Shown here: positions 19,876-28,735 of the stretch, one piece after another | How the letters are laid out: the number at the start of each line of letters is the position of its first letter | Numbering within the stretch: position 1 is the stretch's first letter | Source: Janthinobacterium sp. 64 | GTDB taxonomy: Bacteria > Pseudomonadota > Gammaproteobacteria > Burkholderiales > Burkholderiaceae_D | Direction of reading: 5' to 3' | DNA: 64,000 nucleotides | NCBI RefSeq assembly: GCF_002813325.1 | Contig: NZ_PHUG01000001.1 | Coordinates: 5,456,001 to 5,520,000 of the forward strand | Translations under genes and position numbers: made by a program | Notes under the pieces: generated by a model | What the model was told of the DNA's origin: nothing | Database searches by the model: none | What the model saw: only the letters and a program-made list of their open reading frames with translations

Positions 19876-20146
19876 GAGGATCACTTTTGATGCTGCCAAG
19901 CGTGAAAAGACGCTCAGGGAGCGTGGTCTCGACTTTGCGCGTGCGCACGAAGTGTTTGACGGGCTCACCATTACGCTGCCGGACCAGCGCCAGGACTACG
20001 GTGAACCCCGCTTCATCACTGCAGGCTGGCTCGACGAGCGTCTGATTGCATTGGTCTGGACGCCGCGTGGCCTGGCGCGCAGAATCATCAGCATGAGGAA
20101 GGCAAATGAACGCGAAATCAACAAATACAAGCAAGGCCTGGGTTGA
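19874..20146 (+). CDS. brnT: BrnT-family ribonuclease toxin
   Basis: 90 aa RelE/barnase-like toxin that cleaves RNA. Family features: FDAAKREKTLRERGLDFARA, F(E/D)GLTITLPDQRQDYGEPR, then RLIALVWTPRGLARRIISMRKANEREI. Overlaps the antitoxin gene by 41 bases, so translation is coupled. Located immediately before the second tRNA-Lys array. Confidence 0.93.
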   Translation: MRITFDAAKREKTLRERGLDFARAHEVFDGLTITLPDQRQDYGEPRFITAGWLDERLIALVWTPRGLARRIISMRKANEREINKYKQGLG

Positions 20147-20405
20147 TCCCGACGATGCGCCTGAATTGACGGACGGTTTTTTTGAGCAAGGCGTCTGGCA
20201 AGTGGGCGAGAAGCCCGTTTCCCGTCCCGAGGCGCAGCAAGAAATGGCGCGTCGTCGCGGCAGGCCTGCTGGTAGTGGTGGCAAAGTCAGCACGACCATA
20301 CGCTTCGACGCGGAGATCATCGATGCTTTCAAGGCCACCGGCGATGGCTGGCAGACGCGCATGAATGATGCGTTGAAGGAGTGGCTGCGGGCGCGGCGGG
20401 TCTAG
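20106..20405 (+). CDS. brnA: BrnA-family antitoxin
   Basis: 99 aa; C-terminal ribbon-helix-helix (GKVSTTIRFDAEIIDAF) and the family ending TGDGWQTRMNDALKEWL. Neutralises BrnT by direct binding and represses the operon. The stop codon is only a few bases from the terminator of the oppositely transcribed tRNA-Lys array, which may also end this transcript. Confidence 0.93.
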   Translation: MNAKSTNTSKAWVDPDDAPELTDGFFEQGVWQVGEKPVSRPEAQQEMARRRGRPAGSGGKVSTTIRFDAEIIDAFKATGDGWQTRMNDALKEWLRARRV

Positions 20406-20438
20406 AAAACAAAAAAGCCAACCGCGAACGGTTGGCTT
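20405..20438 (-). terminator. terminator of the upstream tRNA-Lys array
   Basis: Same ten-bp stem and T-run as at 14665-14698 (stem 20415-20424 and 20429-20438), ending the minus-strand tRNA transcript; it can also serve brnTA from the other side. Confidence 0.92.
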
Positions 20439-20450
20439 CTCTGACGTATT

Positions 20451-20526
20451 TGGTAGGCCGTGCGGGATTCGAACCTGCGACCAACGGATTAAAAGTCCGC
20501 TGCTCTACCAGCTGAGCTAACGACCC
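20451..20526 (-). tRNA. tRNA-Lys(TTT), copy 3
   Basis: Identical to copies 1 and 2; anticodon TTT at 20491-20493; CCA encoded. Confidence 0.98.
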
Positions 20527-20615
20527 AAAAACTTTTTACAACAACTTCGGTAACACTGTGCCGTAAAAAAATGCTTGCTGGTACAACTCGCAAGCAGATC
20601 AGTACTGCGTATTCG

Positions 20616-20691
20616 TGGTAGGCCGTGCGGGATTCGAACCTGCGACCAACGGATTAAAAGTCCGCTGCTCTACCAGCTGAGCTAACGACCC
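20616..20691 (-). tRNA. tRNA-Lys(TTT), copy 4
   Basis: Identical 76-base gene, anticodon TTT at 20656-20658, transcribed first in this pair; 89-base spacer to copy 3. Lies downstream of cpoB on the same strand. Confidence 0.98.
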
Positions 20692-20758
20692 GAAGAAGGA
20701 AGATTATAGGGGGTGCCCGGGATTCTGTCAAACCTAACGGGCAACTTTTTCCCCGCTT

Positions 20759-21517
20759 TTACTTTTTACCGCCCCGTTCCTTGGCCGCCTGGGCCGCGCT
20801 GGAGTCCGGGTAGCGCGAGATCAGCGCGTTCAGCGTCTTGGTCGCGTTCGGCTTGTCTTTCAGCTCCGTGTAGCAGCTGGCGATGTTGAGCATGGCGTCG
20901 GGCGCTTTCGGGCTGTCCGGGTAGTGTTTCAGCACTGCCTGCTGGGCCGTGATGGCGCTCTTGCAGTCGCGCTGGGCGTAATAGGCGTTGCCCAGCCAGT
21001 ATTGCGCGTTGGCCGCGTAGGCCGATTCCGGATAGCGTTTCACAAAGGCGTCCAGGGCCGTGACGGCGCCCTTGTAGTCGCCCGACTTGAACAGGCCGAA
21101 CGCGGACTCGTACGCGCTTTGCTCGGACACGCCCACGGCCGCTTCCTGGCCATCGATGGTGACCTGGCGCGGCTCGAGCTTGCGCAGGCGCGCGTCGATG
21201 TCGGTGTAGAAATCCTTCTGGCGCTTTTGTACATTCGTCAGGTCGTTGCCCAGCACTTCGATCTGGCCGCGCAGGCGGGCGATCTCTTGCATGGTCTGGT
21301 CGTGCTGGTTGATCAGGCTCAAGGTGCTGGTCTTGTCCGCCTTGGTGTCAACGCGGCTGTTCAGGTCGCGCGCCATGGCGTCCACCTTGGCGCGCAGCTC
21401 GATGATGGCCTTGCGTGCTTCGTCGTCATCGAACAGGGCGGCATTGGCGTGCAGGGGCAGGTAGGCAAACGCGGCCATCAAGGCGGCGGCGACGCCGGCT
21501 TTCGAGAATGTCATCAT
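20759..21517 (-). CDS. cpoB: Tol-Pal system protein CpoB (YbgF)
   Basis: 252 aa periplasmic protein: signal peptide ending HANA, a trimerising coiled coil (about 35-110) and C-terminal TPR repeats (AYESAFGLFKSGDYKGAV, YWLGNAYYAQRDCKSAI). It coordinates outer-membrane constriction by Tol-Pal with septal peptidoglycan synthesis. Last gene of the tol-pal operon, after a hairpin that follows pal. Confidence 0.95.
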   Translation of the reverse strand: MMTFSKAGVAAALMAAFAYLPLHANAALFDDDEARKAIIELRAKVDAMARDLNSRVDTKADKTSTLSLINQHDQTMQEIARLRGQIEVLGNDLTNVQKRQKDFYTDIDARLRKLEPRQVTIDGQEAAVGVSEQSAYESAFGLFKSGDYKGAVTALDAFVKRYPESAYAANAQYWLGNAYYAQRDCKSAITAQQAVLKHYPDSPKAPDAMLNIASCYTELKDKPNATKTLNALISRYPDSSAAQAAKERGGKK

Positions 21518-21553
21518 GGGTCGGGCTTTCTAAGGTTACGCAAACATGCAAAC

Positions 21554-21588
21554 GGGGCGCCGGGCGGTGAATCACCGCGCTGCGCCCC
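21554..21588 (-). other. stem-loop between pal and cpoB
   Basis: GGGGCGC ... GCGCCCC outer stem with an inner GGTG/CACC helix, in the 134-base gap. No T-run, so it is more likely an mRNA stabilising or attenuating hairpin that sets the Pal:CpoB ratio than a full terminator. Confidence 0.55.
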
Positions 21589-21651
21589 ATTATTATGCCT
21601 ATGACTGGCCAGTTAGGTAAGCGTCAATGCTGCCGCGCTCACCCGTCAACA

Positions 21652-22173
21652 TCAATAAACGATGTCAGCGCGGCGGTTTTCTGCCCATGCTGCTTCGTTG
21701 CTGCCTTGTGCTTTAGGCTTTTCTTTGCCCAGCGACACGGCTTCCATCTGGCCTTCTGGTACGCCCAGAGCTGCCATCGACTTGCGCACGGCTTCAGCAC
21801 GTTTCTGGCCCAGGGCCAGGTTGTACTCAGCGCCACCGCGTTCATCGGTGTTACCTTGGATCAGGATCTTGCGGCTAGGCGTTTTCACCAGGTAGCCAGC
21901 GTGGTTTTGCACAACTGCGGTGTCTGCTTCGCGCACGACGTATTTGTCGAAGTCGAAGTAGATGCTGCGGTTAGCCAGCACGCCTTTTGGATCGTCCAGT
22001 GGGTCGACCGATGCGGTCGTCACTGGCTGAACTTGACGGGTGTCAACTGGAGCGACGACTTTTTCAGGAGCGCGCTCAACCACTGGGGTCTCTGCTACTT
22101 TGACTGGGGTGCTGCAGGCGGACAGCAGGGCTGCGGTAGCGGCGATGAAAGCCAAACTTTTAAAGTTACTCAT
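21652..22173 (-). CDS. pal: peptidoglycan-associated lipoprotein Pal
   Basis: 173 aa outer-membrane lipoprotein: lipobox LLSAC with Cys20, and an OmpA-like peptidoglycan-binding domain (IYFDFDKYVV, GNTDERGGAEYNLALGQKRA). Start at 22173 is set by GGAG nine bases upstream; the ATG six codons earlier contains that ribosome site. Anchors the Tol complex to the cell wall. Confidence 0.97.
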   Translation of the reverse strand: MSNFKSLAFIAATAALLSACSTPVKVAETPVVERAPEKVVAPVDTRQVQPVTTASVDPLDDPKGVLANRSIYFDFDKYVVREADTAVVQNHAGYLVKTPSRKILIQGNTDERGGAEYNLALGQKRAEAVRKSMAALGVPEGQMEAVSLGKEKPKAQGSNEAAWAENRRADIVY

Positions 22174-22216
22174 TTTTATTCTCCGGGTCATGGTTAAAGG
22201 TGAAACTGTACAGCAT

Positions 22217-23494
22217 TTACTTCATGAAAGGACCCCAGGTGGGCTCCTTGATATTGCCAGCTTGCGTAGTCAAACGCTGTTTGACGCGGCCATCCACCGA
22301 TACCACTGCCAGCGACTTGCGTCGTCCGGATTCGGTCGCGTACATGATATATTTCCCGTTGGGCGAAAAGCTCGGTGATTCGTCGTTGGCGGTGTCCGAC
22401 AGGCGCAGTTCCTGGCCACTAGCCAGGTCGAGCGCGTAGAGCTGGAAATTGCCGTCGCGACGGGAAATATAAGCGAGAGTCTTCCCGTCGGACGAAATCC
22501 GCGGGCTGATGTTGTAGGAGCCGCCAAACGTCACGCGCTTGGCTTCGCCACCGCTGCTCGACATGCGGTAGATCTGTGGTCCGCCGCTGCGATCGCTGGT
22601 GAAGTAAATGCTTTGGCCATCGGCCGAGAATTGCGGTTCCGTATCGATGCCGCTGCTGTTGCTGACGCGGCGCAAGCCGCTGCCGTCGGCATTGACGGTA
22701 TAGACCTGGGTATGGCCGTCGCGCGACAGGGCCACGGCCAGGCGTGCGCCGTCCGGGCTCCAGCTGGGCGCCGAATTGCTGCCTTTTTCATTCGACACGA
22801 TGGTGCGCTGGCGCGTCACCAGGTTTTGCACGTAGACGATCGGTTTTTTCTTTTCAAACGATACATACGCGACCTTGGTGCCATCCGGCGACCACGACGG
22901 CGAAATGATCGGCTCGTTCGAGCGCAGGGCAACCTGGATGCCTTCGCCATCGGCGTCGGCGATTTCCAGCCGGTATTCGCGGCCCGATTGCGTGACGTAG
23001 GCGATGCGCGTGGCGAACGCGCCTTTGACGCCCGTCAGTTTCTCATAGATGTCATCGGCGATCTTGTGCGCCAGCAAGCGGTTGAACTGCGGCGCGGCCG
23101 CATTGTTCATGCTGGAAATCTGCGCGCCCTTGATGGTGTCGAACAGCTTGTAGCGCACGTCCAGGCGGCCATCGGCCATGCTTTGCACGCTGCCGGCCGC
23201 CAGCGCGTCGGCGCCGCGCGACTTCCACTGCTCGTAGCTGACGGGCGCCGTTTCCGATACGGGCGCATCGGCGTCGATCAGCTTGAACACGCCGCTGCGC
23301 GCCAGGTCGGCCTTGATAATGCCCGACAGCGATTGCGGCGCCGCCGATTCATTGACGAAGCTGGCGACAGCCACCGGAATCTGGTTGCTGCCGATCCCCG
23401 TAATCTCCACGCGCAGCTGCGCCTGGGCGCCTGAGGCTCCCAGCATCAGGCCGGCGCAGAGCACGACATAGCTCATTTTTTTCATGGTCATCAT
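22217..23494 (-). CDS. tolB: Tol-Pal translocation protein TolB
   Basis: 425 aa periplasmic protein: signal peptide (MSYVVLCAGLMLGASGAQA), N-terminal alpha/beta domain and a six-bladed propeller with repeated SWSPDGTKVAYVS-type blades. Binds Pal and TolA. The start ATG overlaps the tolA stop (ATGA), with alternative ATGs one and three codons on. Confidence 0.97.
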   Translation of the reverse strand: MMTMKKMSYVVLCAGLMLGASGAQAQLRVEITGIGSNQIPVAVASFVNESAAPQSLSGIIKADLARSGVFKLIDADAPVSETAPVSYEQWKSRGADALAAGSVQSMADGRLDVRYKLFDTIKGAQISSMNNAAAPQFNRLLAHKIADDIYEKLTGVKGAFATRIAYVTQSGREYRLEIADADGEGIQVALRSNEPIISPSWSPDGTKVAYVSFEKKKPIVYVQNLVTRQRTIVSNEKGSNSAPSWSPDGARLAVALSRDGHTQVYTVNADGSGLRRVSNSSGIDTEPQFSADGQSIYFTSDRSGGPQIYRMSSSGGEAKRVTFGGSYNISPRISSDGKTLAYISRRDGNFQLYALDLASGQELRLSDTANDESPSFSPNGKYIMYATESGRRKSLAVVSVDGRVKQRLTTQAGNIKEPTWGPFMK

Positions 23495-24501
23495 TTAGGC
23501 AAATCCTTCATCTCGAATATGAGTTCAATCTCGCGTTCCACGGTGCCGTCTTTTTTCTTCGGCAGTGGCGAGGATTTATTAATGGCGTTTTCCACCGAGC
23601 TGTCATACGCCGGCAGACCGCTGCTTTTAATCTTTCGGACCGAAATAATTTCCCCAGTTGGCAGTTGCTCGATCTTGAACACGGCGCGCGGGTTGCCCGG
23701 CACGTCCGTGCTACCGCTGTACGCGATATTGCTCTTGATCTTGCTCGTCAGGGCAGCGACATAGCCGCTGTCCTTGCGTGGCGCGGTCGCTTTCGCGGCC
23801 GTGCCCGTTGTGCCATTGCCTGCCTGCGCCATCATCCGCTTCATGTCATCGGCACGCAATTTGTCGGCTGCGGCTTTTTCCGCCGCCGCTTTCTTGGCCT
23901 TGGCCGCTTTTTCCGCTGCGGCTTTTTTATCGGCCAGTTCTTTCTCGGCTTTTTCTTCCGCCGCTTTTTCTTTGGCTTCCTTGGCTTTCTCCAGCTTGTC
24001 GGCTTTTTCTTTTTCCAGCTTGTCAGCCTTGTCTTTTTCTTTCTGCTTCTGCTTTTCCAGTTCGCGCTTTTCTTCTTCGCGTTCCTTCAATTCCTGCTTG
24101 CGGCGTTCTTCCGCTGCCGCTTTTTCCTTCTCTTCCTTCAGTTTGGCCTTCTTGCGTTCCAGGGCGATCTCCGCCTCGCGCAGGTCGACCTTCGGCTCGG
24201 GCGCGGCCACCGGCGGCGGTGGCGGCGGGGCCGGCTGTTCCACTTGCGGTTGCGGCGGCGTTGGTGTCGGCTCCGGTTCCGTCGCCACTTCAGGCGGCGG
24301 CGCGGCCGTCTGCACCTTCATATCCCACACTTCCGCTTCGACGGCGACAGGTTCCGTATTTTGCCAGTGTACGCCCACCCACAGGAAAAACAGCAGGCCA
24401 AGGTGCATCGCCAGCGCCAGGCCCAGCGAGGGCCAGCGGCTGCGTTCGCGCGGCACGCTGTAAGGCTTGCCGAGTACATGGTCGATTTGTTTGGTCTGCA
24501 A
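23491..24501 (-). CDS. tolA: cell envelope integrity protein TolA
   Basis: 336 aa: N-terminal membrane anchor (LGLALAMHLGLLFFLWVGV), a Pro-rich segment, a long Lys/Glu/Ala helix (about 105-215), and a C-terminal TonB-like domain. It spans the periplasm and passes proton-motive energy from TolQR to Pal/TolB. Length is lower than the E. coli protein (421 aa), the difference lying in the helical stalk. Confidence 0.96.
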   Translation of the reverse strand: MQTKQIDHVLGKPYSVPRERSRWPSLGLALAMHLGLLFFLWVGVHWQNTEPVAVEAEVWDMKVQTAAPPPEVATEPEPTPTPPQPQVEQPAPPPPPPVAAPEPKVDLREAEIALERKKAKLKEEKEKAAAEERRKQELKEREEEKRELEKQKQKEKDKADKLEKEKADKLEKAKEAKEKAAEEKAEKELADKKAAAEKAAKAKKAAAEKAAADKLRADDMKRMMAQAGNGTTGTAAKATAPRKDSGYVAALTSKIKSNIAYSGSTDVPGNPRAVFKIEQLPTGEIISVRKIKSSGLPAYDSSVENAINKSSPLPKKKDGTVEREIELIFEMKDLPK

Positions 24502-24549
24502 AGTCTGGTCTATCTAAAAACGGTCAAGTCTGGAAACAGGATGCTGCGC

Positions 24550-24990
24550 TTACTTGGTGGCCAGGCCGACTCTGGTAATGCCCATCTTTTTCGCTTCCGA
24601 AATGAGCTGGATCACATCGTCGTACTTGCTTTCCTTGTCGCCCGCGATCATCACGGGATAATCGGGATTGCTTTCATGCAAACCGCGCAGCTTGCGCAGC
24701 AGGGCGTCGCGGTTCGGTTCCGTTTCCGGCGACAGCTGTTCTTTGCCGATGACGCCGATCGACAGCGAACCATTCGGCTTCAGCACGATCTGAATATAGT
24801 CATCGGGCGGTTTGGCCGACTTTTCCGCGTTGGGCAAGTTCACCACGCTGGGATTGTTCGACGACGGCATCACCATGAAAATGATCAGCAGCACCAGCAT
24901 CACGTCGATATACGGCACGACGTTGATTTCGGACTTGAACTTGCGGCCACGGCCACCGCGCATGCCGCCGCTATTGAATGAGGAACCCAT
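24550..24990 (-). CDS. tolR: TolR, ExbD-family protein
   Basis: 146 aa with one N-terminal helix following EINVVPYIDVMLVLLIIFMV; the Asp of YIDVMLVLL is the conserved proton-pathway residue. Forms the motor with TolQ, whose gene ends 15 bases upstream. Confidence 0.97.
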   Translation of the reverse strand: MGSSFNSGGMRGGRGRKFKSEINVVPYIDVMLVLLIIFMVMPSSNNPSVVNLPNAEKSAKPPDDYIQIVLKPNGSLSIGVIGKEQLSPETEPNRDALLRKLRGLHESNPDYPVMIAGDKESKYDDVIQLISEAKKMGITRVGLATK

Positions 24991-25005
24991 GGATCTTGCT
25001 CCCTC

Positions 25006-25695
25006 TTAGCGCGACTGGCGCTGCAAGATGTTGGAGAATTCCTCGACGAAGCTTTCGAAGCGGATCGCCAGGCGGTCGATGTCATGCGAAAAACGGTTGT
25101 AGGCGACGACGGCGGGAATGGCGGCGAACAGGCCGATGGCGGTGGCGATCAGCGCTTCGGCGATACCGGGCGCGACGGCAGCCAGGGTGGCTTGCTGCAC
25201 ATTGGCCAGGCCGCGGAAGGCGTTCATGATGCCCCAGACGGTACCGAGCAGGCCGATGTAGGGCGAAACGGAGCCGACGGAGGCGAGGAAGGCCAGGTGC
25301 GATTCGAGCACGTCCATTTCGCGCTGGAAGGCGGCGCGCATGGCGCGGCGTGCGCCGTCGAGCACGGCGCCCACGTCCAGCGCTTCGCGCGAACCGTACG
25401 ATGCCTTGCCCTTGATGAATTCGCCCATGCCGGCGTCAAAAATGCGGGCCAGCGCGCCGCTCTGGTCGCGGTTGCCGCTGGCATTCTGGTGCAGCGCATG
25501 CAGGTTGCCGCCGGCCCAGAAGCTGCGTTCGAATTCGATGGTTTGCTTGCGCGCCTGGCGCACGGCAAACATCTTGCGGAAAATGTAAGTCCAGCTGGTC
25601 AGGGAAATCAGCAGCAGCAGGGCCATGATCAGTTGCACGATCAAATGGGCATTGGAGATGAGCGCGAGGAAAGAAAGATCTTGTGTAACGTTCAT
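25006..25695 (-). CDS. tolQ: TolQ, ExbB-family protein
   Basis: 229 aa, three membrane helices (LIVQLIMALLLLISLTSWTY; VGSVSPYIGLLGTVWGIMNAF; ALIATAIGLFAAIPAVVAYN). MotA/TolQ/ExbB fold; forms the ion-driven pentamer around TolR. Start at 25695 (MNVTQDLSFLALISNAH) matches the family; the upstream open frame overlaps ybgC and is not used. Confidence 0.96.
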   Translation of the reverse strand: MNVTQDLSFLALISNAHLIVQLIMALLLLISLTSWTYIFRKMFAVRQARKQTIEFERSFWAGGNLHALHQNASGNRDQSGALARIFDAGMGEFIKGKASYGSREALDVGAVLDGARRAMRAAFQREMDVLESHLAFLASVGSVSPYIGLLGTVWGIMNAFRGLANVQQATLAAVAPGIAEALIATAIGLFAAIPAVVAYNRFSHDIDRLAIRFESFVEEFSNILQRQSR

Positions 25696-25742
25696 TGGCT
25701 GGCAGTCTGTTGGGTGAATTGTCCGGGGGTGGCGGGTAGGGC

Positions 25743-26144
25743 TCAGGCGGCGCGCATGCGGACCGCCACTGCATCGGGCACGGCGCGCGGGCGCAATGCC
25801 GAGTCGACGCAGCCGATCTTGACGCGGGCCGTGTTCAGCAGGCGGTCGCCGCACCAGGCTTGTTGCAAGAAAACGATGGAGGCACGCCCCATTTTTTCTA
25901 TGCTTAAGGTTAATCTTACCGTGTCATCGAGCCTGGCTGGCGCATGATAGTCGGCGTTGACGCTTTTGACAACGAACATTGCGTCGTGCTGTTCCAGCAA
26001 TTCCTGCTGGCCAACGTCGATGGCGCGCAGCCATTCGGTGCGCGCGCGTTCGAAGAATTTCAGGTAATTTGCGTAATAGACGATGCCGCCGGCGTCGGTG
26101 TCTTCATAGTAGACACGTACGTTCCAGGTAAAGACTGAAGGCAT
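25743..26144 (-). CDS. ybgC: Tol-Pal-associated acyl-CoA thioesterase YbgC
   Basis: 133 aa hot-dog fold. VYYEDTDAGGIVYYANYLKF holds the catalytic Asp of the 4-hydroxybenzoyl-CoA thioesterase class. Hydrolyses acyl-CoA or acyl-ACP and is the usual first gene of the tol-pal operon. Start at 26144 gives the standard length; the ribosome site is weak. Confidence 0.94.
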   Translation of the reverse strand: MPSVFTWNVRVYYEDTDAGGIVYYANYLKFFERARTEWLRAIDVGQQELLEQHDAMFVVKSVNADYHAPARLDDTVRLTLSIEKMGRASIVFLQQAWCGDRLLNTARVKIGCVDSALRPRAVPDAVAVRMRAA

Positions 26145-26427
26145 GTTTATTGCGCCAGTAGTGAGATTGAGCAACATTTTACGCGATTTTTCTTCTTGTG
26201 ACTGTGGGCGCTTGCTGGAAAGCCATGCAAAAGCTGCATATAAGTTGCACCGCAGCATTGTAAAACGGAGGGCTGCAATGGCAAGTCCCGTAACATACGC
26301 TTACATACCGCAGCAAAGTTTACGTCCAGCTTAAGACTGCGGACCGGCGTTGCCCCGGGCGGCGATTATAGCCGCACGCTTGCATTCCTTGCTCAATCCG
26401 GGTACTTAACTTACAATTTGTCTTCCA

Positions 26428-26550
26428 TTACGTCTCACGTGACTGGCGAAAAGTCGGGCGATCTCCATGAGTGGCGATCGGCAAACCGGCGAAAGGTGGG
26501 CACCCACCGGGAAATGTGAGATTTTTCATCAGCCGTTCGCCTGGGTAGCC
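26428..26550 (+). ncRNA. ZTP (pfl) riboswitch upstream of glyA
   Basis: TCTCAC (26433-26438) pairs with GTGAGA (26516-26521) as P1, followed by the conserved CGTGACTGGCGAA, a CACCGGG near 26506-26511, and the 3' hairpin element GCCGTTCGCCTGGGTAGC at about 26532-26549. These are the hallmark parts of the pfl motif, which senses the purine intermediate ZTP/ZMP as a sign of 10-formyl-THF shortage and turns on one-carbon genes such as glyA. GGTAGCC (26544-26550) can pair with GGCTGCC about 20 bases on, a possible expression platform. Class identification from consensus memory, strong. Confidence 0.87.
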
Positions 26551-26664
26551 ACTATGGAAAAGCACGAAGAGGCTGCCTGTCCAATGTTGTTATTCACTTA
26601 ACGCCGGCTCCCCTCATTCGATCCAACCTGCCAGTACAAGCACCCTCATACTTGGAGTTTTTAC

Positions 26665-27912
26665 ATGTTTGCAAAAGATCACAACCTCGCCAACGTCGAT
26701 CCTGAATTGTTCGCCGTCATTCAAAAAGAGAACACGCGCCAGCACGACCATATCGAACTGATCGCGTCGGAGAACTACACGTCGCCAGCCGTAATGGAAG
26801 CGCAAGGCTCGCAGCTGACGAATAAATATGCCGAAGGCTATCCAGGCAAGCGTTACTACGGCGGCTGCGAATACGTCGATGTGGCCGAGCAACTGGCCAT
26901 CGACCGCGTGAAACAGCTGTTCGGCGCCGAATGCGCGAACGTGCAGCCGAACTCCGGCTCGCAGGCGAACCAGGGCGTGTTCTTCGCCATGTTGAAACCA
27001 GGCGACCTGATCATGGGCATGTCGCTGGCCGAAGGCGGCCACCTGACCCACGGCATGCCGCTGAACATGTCCGGCAAATGGTTTGACGTTGTATCGTATG
27101 GCTTGACGGTGGAAGAAGACATCGACTACGAGGCGATGGAACGCCTGGCCCGCGAACGCAAGCCAAAGCTGATCATCGCCGGCGCGTCCGCGTTCTCGAA
27201 AAAGATCGACTTCGAACGCTTCGGCAAGATCGCCAAGGAAGTGGGCGCCTACTTCATGGTCGACATGGCCCACTACGCCGGCCTGATCGCCGCCGGCCTG
27301 TACCCGAACCCGGTGCCGTTCGCCGACTTCGTCACCTCGACCACGCACAAATCGCTGCGCGGCCCCCGTGGCGGCATCATCCTGATGAAGGCCGAACACG
27401 AAAAAGCCATTAACTCGGCCATCTTCCCCGGCATCCAGGGCGGCCCGCTGATGCACGTGATCGCCGGCAAGGCTGTTGCCTTCAAGGAAGCGCTGAGCCC
27501 TGAATTCGTCGAATACCAGAAGCAAGTGATCAAAAACGCCGACGTACTGGCGAAAACCCTGATCAAGCGCGGCCTGCGCATCGTGTCCGGCGGCACCGAA
27601 TCGCACGTCATGCTGGTCGACCTGCGCGCCAAGAACCTGACGGGCAAGGAAGCCGAAGCCATCCTCGGTTCCGCGCACATCACCTGCAACAAGAACGGCA
27701 TCCCGAACGATCCGCAAAAACCATTCGTCACCTCGGGTATCCGCCTGGGCAGCCCGGCGATGACGACGCGCGGTTTCAAGGAAGCGCAAGCGGAAGAAGT
27801 GGGCAACCTGATCGCCGACGTGCTGGACAATCCGCATGACGCCGCCACCATCGAGCGCGTGAAAGCGGCCGTGAAAGTCCTGGCCGACGCGCACCCTGTG
27901 TACGCTGCATAA
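26665..27912 (+). CDS. glyA: serine hydroxymethyltransferase
   Basis: 415 aa PLP enzyme: serine + THF to glycine + 5,10-methylene-THF, the main cytoplasmic one-carbon source. PLP lysine motif [13 protein letters not shown] (about residue 226), and N-terminal [15 protein letters not shown] present. TTGGAG precedes the ATG. Controlled by the ZTP riboswitch in its leader and followed by two hairpins. Confidence 0.98.
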   Translation: MFAKDHNLANVDPELFAVIQKENTRQHDHIELIASENYTSPAVMEAQGSQLTNKYAEGYPGKRYYGGCEYVDVAEQLAIDRVKQLFGAECANVQPNSGSQANQGVFFAMLKPGDLIMGMSLAEGGHLTHGMPLNMSGKWFDVVSYGLTVEEDIDYEAMERLARERKPKLIIAGASAFSKKIDFERFGKIAKEVGAYFMVDMAHYAGLIAAGLYPNPVPFADFVTSTTHKSLRGPRGGIILMKAEHEKAINSAIFPGIQGGPLMHVIAGKAVAFKEALSPEFVEYQKQVIKNADVLAKTLIKRGLRIVSGGTESHVMLVDLRAKNLTGKEAEAILGSAHITCNKNGIPNDPQKPFVTSGIRLGSPAMTTRGFKEAQAEEVGNLIADVLDNPHDAATIERVKAAVKVLADAHPVYAA

Positions 27913-27923
27913 TTATTTGTCCA

Positions 27924-27962
27924 GAATGTGTCATACGGAGTAAGATTCTGTATGACACATTC
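27924..27962 (+). other. perfect 13-bp hairpin downstream of glyA
   Basis: GAATGTGTCATAC at 27924-27936 and its exact complement at 27950-27962 with a 13-base loop, 12 bases after the glyA stop and ahead of the terminator. No T-run follows. It may protect the mRNA 3' end or be a protein-binding site. Confidence 0.6.
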
Positions 27963-27972
27963 CTTCGTGCCC

Positions 27973-28003
27973 AAGGGCGCCCGGAGTGATTCGGGCGCCC
28001 TTT
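27973..28003 (+). terminator. glyA terminator
   Basis: Eleven-bp GC-rich stem AAGGGCGCCCG / CGGGCGCCCTT with an eight-base loop and a short T tract. Confidence 0.85.
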
Positions 28004-28055
28004 GCACAAGGGCGGCGATTTCCCGTAATTATTACTATAAAGTTGTAGCCAGCCC

Positions 28056-28517
28056 ATGAAATGTCCATTTTGCCAGCACGGCGACACCCAGGTTCTCGAT
28101 ACGCGCGTATCGGAGGAAGGGGATGCCATTCGGCGCCGCCGCCGCTGCGGCAAATGCGACAAGCGTTTTACCACCTACGAGCGCATTGAACTTATCATGC
28201 CGGCCGTCGTCAAAAAGAATGGCAGCCGGACGGAGTTCGCTGCGGATAAGTTGCGCGGCAGTTTGATGCTGGCCTTGCGCAAGCGTCCCGTCGCGGCCGC
28301 CTCCGTGGATACGGCCATCGCCTCCATCCAGGAAAAACTGCTGACCAGCGGCTTGCGCGAAGTCGATTCCGGCTATATCGGCGAACTCGTCATGCAGGAA
28401 TTGAAGCGCCTGGACAAGATCGCCTACATCCGCTTTGCCTCCGTCTACAAGAACTTCGAAGACCTGGCCGAATTCCAGGACGCGATCGCCGAAGTGGGGC
28501 AGGCGCGCAAGCCCTGA
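28056..28517 (+). CDS. nrdR: transcriptional repressor NrdR
   Basis: 153 aa: N-terminal zinc ribbon ([17 protein letters not shown] and [15 protein letters not shown], four Cys) and an ATP-cone domain that senses dATP/ATP. Represses ribonucleotide reductase genes. glyA-nrdR adjacency is common in betaproteobacteria. Confidence 0.97.
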   Translation: MKCPFCQHGDTQVLDTRVSEEGDAIRRRRRCGKCDKRFTTYERIELIMPAVVKKNGSRTEFAADKLRGSLMLALRKRPVAAASVDTAIASIQEKLLTSGLREVDSGYIGELVMQELKRLDKIAYIRFASVYKNFEDLAEFQDAIAEVGQARKP

Positions 28518-28536
28518 CCTTCGCCCTGACGTTCGG

Positions 28537-28572
28537 CTTCTTGCTCACCTTCTTGCTCGCCTTCTTGCTCAC
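28537..28572. repeat. 12-bp tandem repeat, three copies
   Basis: CTTCTTGCTCAC, CTTCTTGCTCGC, CTTCTTGCTCAC in head-to-tail order in the 218-base nrdR-pilV gap. No function evident. Confidence 0.8.
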
Positions 28573-28735
28573 CACGCCCAGGTTCGCCTGGCAAGCGGCC
28601 TGATCAACACCAACGCTGTTCTTCTCACCTTATCGCCGTGCTGTTTGCGCCAGCGCAGACCCGGCTTTTTGCGCGCGCCTATCTTGTAGCTGGGCCGCCT
28701 GTTCCTGCGACTCTGTCTGCGGAAGGGAGTAGCGC

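Noticed and set aside
14858..20691. Integrative element with integrase at tRNA-Lys
   Set aside because: No integrase, excisionase or partial tRNA 3' end repeat is present; the flanks are whole tRNA arrays.
28537..28572. CRISPR-like short repeats (also 7778-7816)
   Set aside because: Units are directly abutting with no spacers and only three copies; simple tandem repeats.
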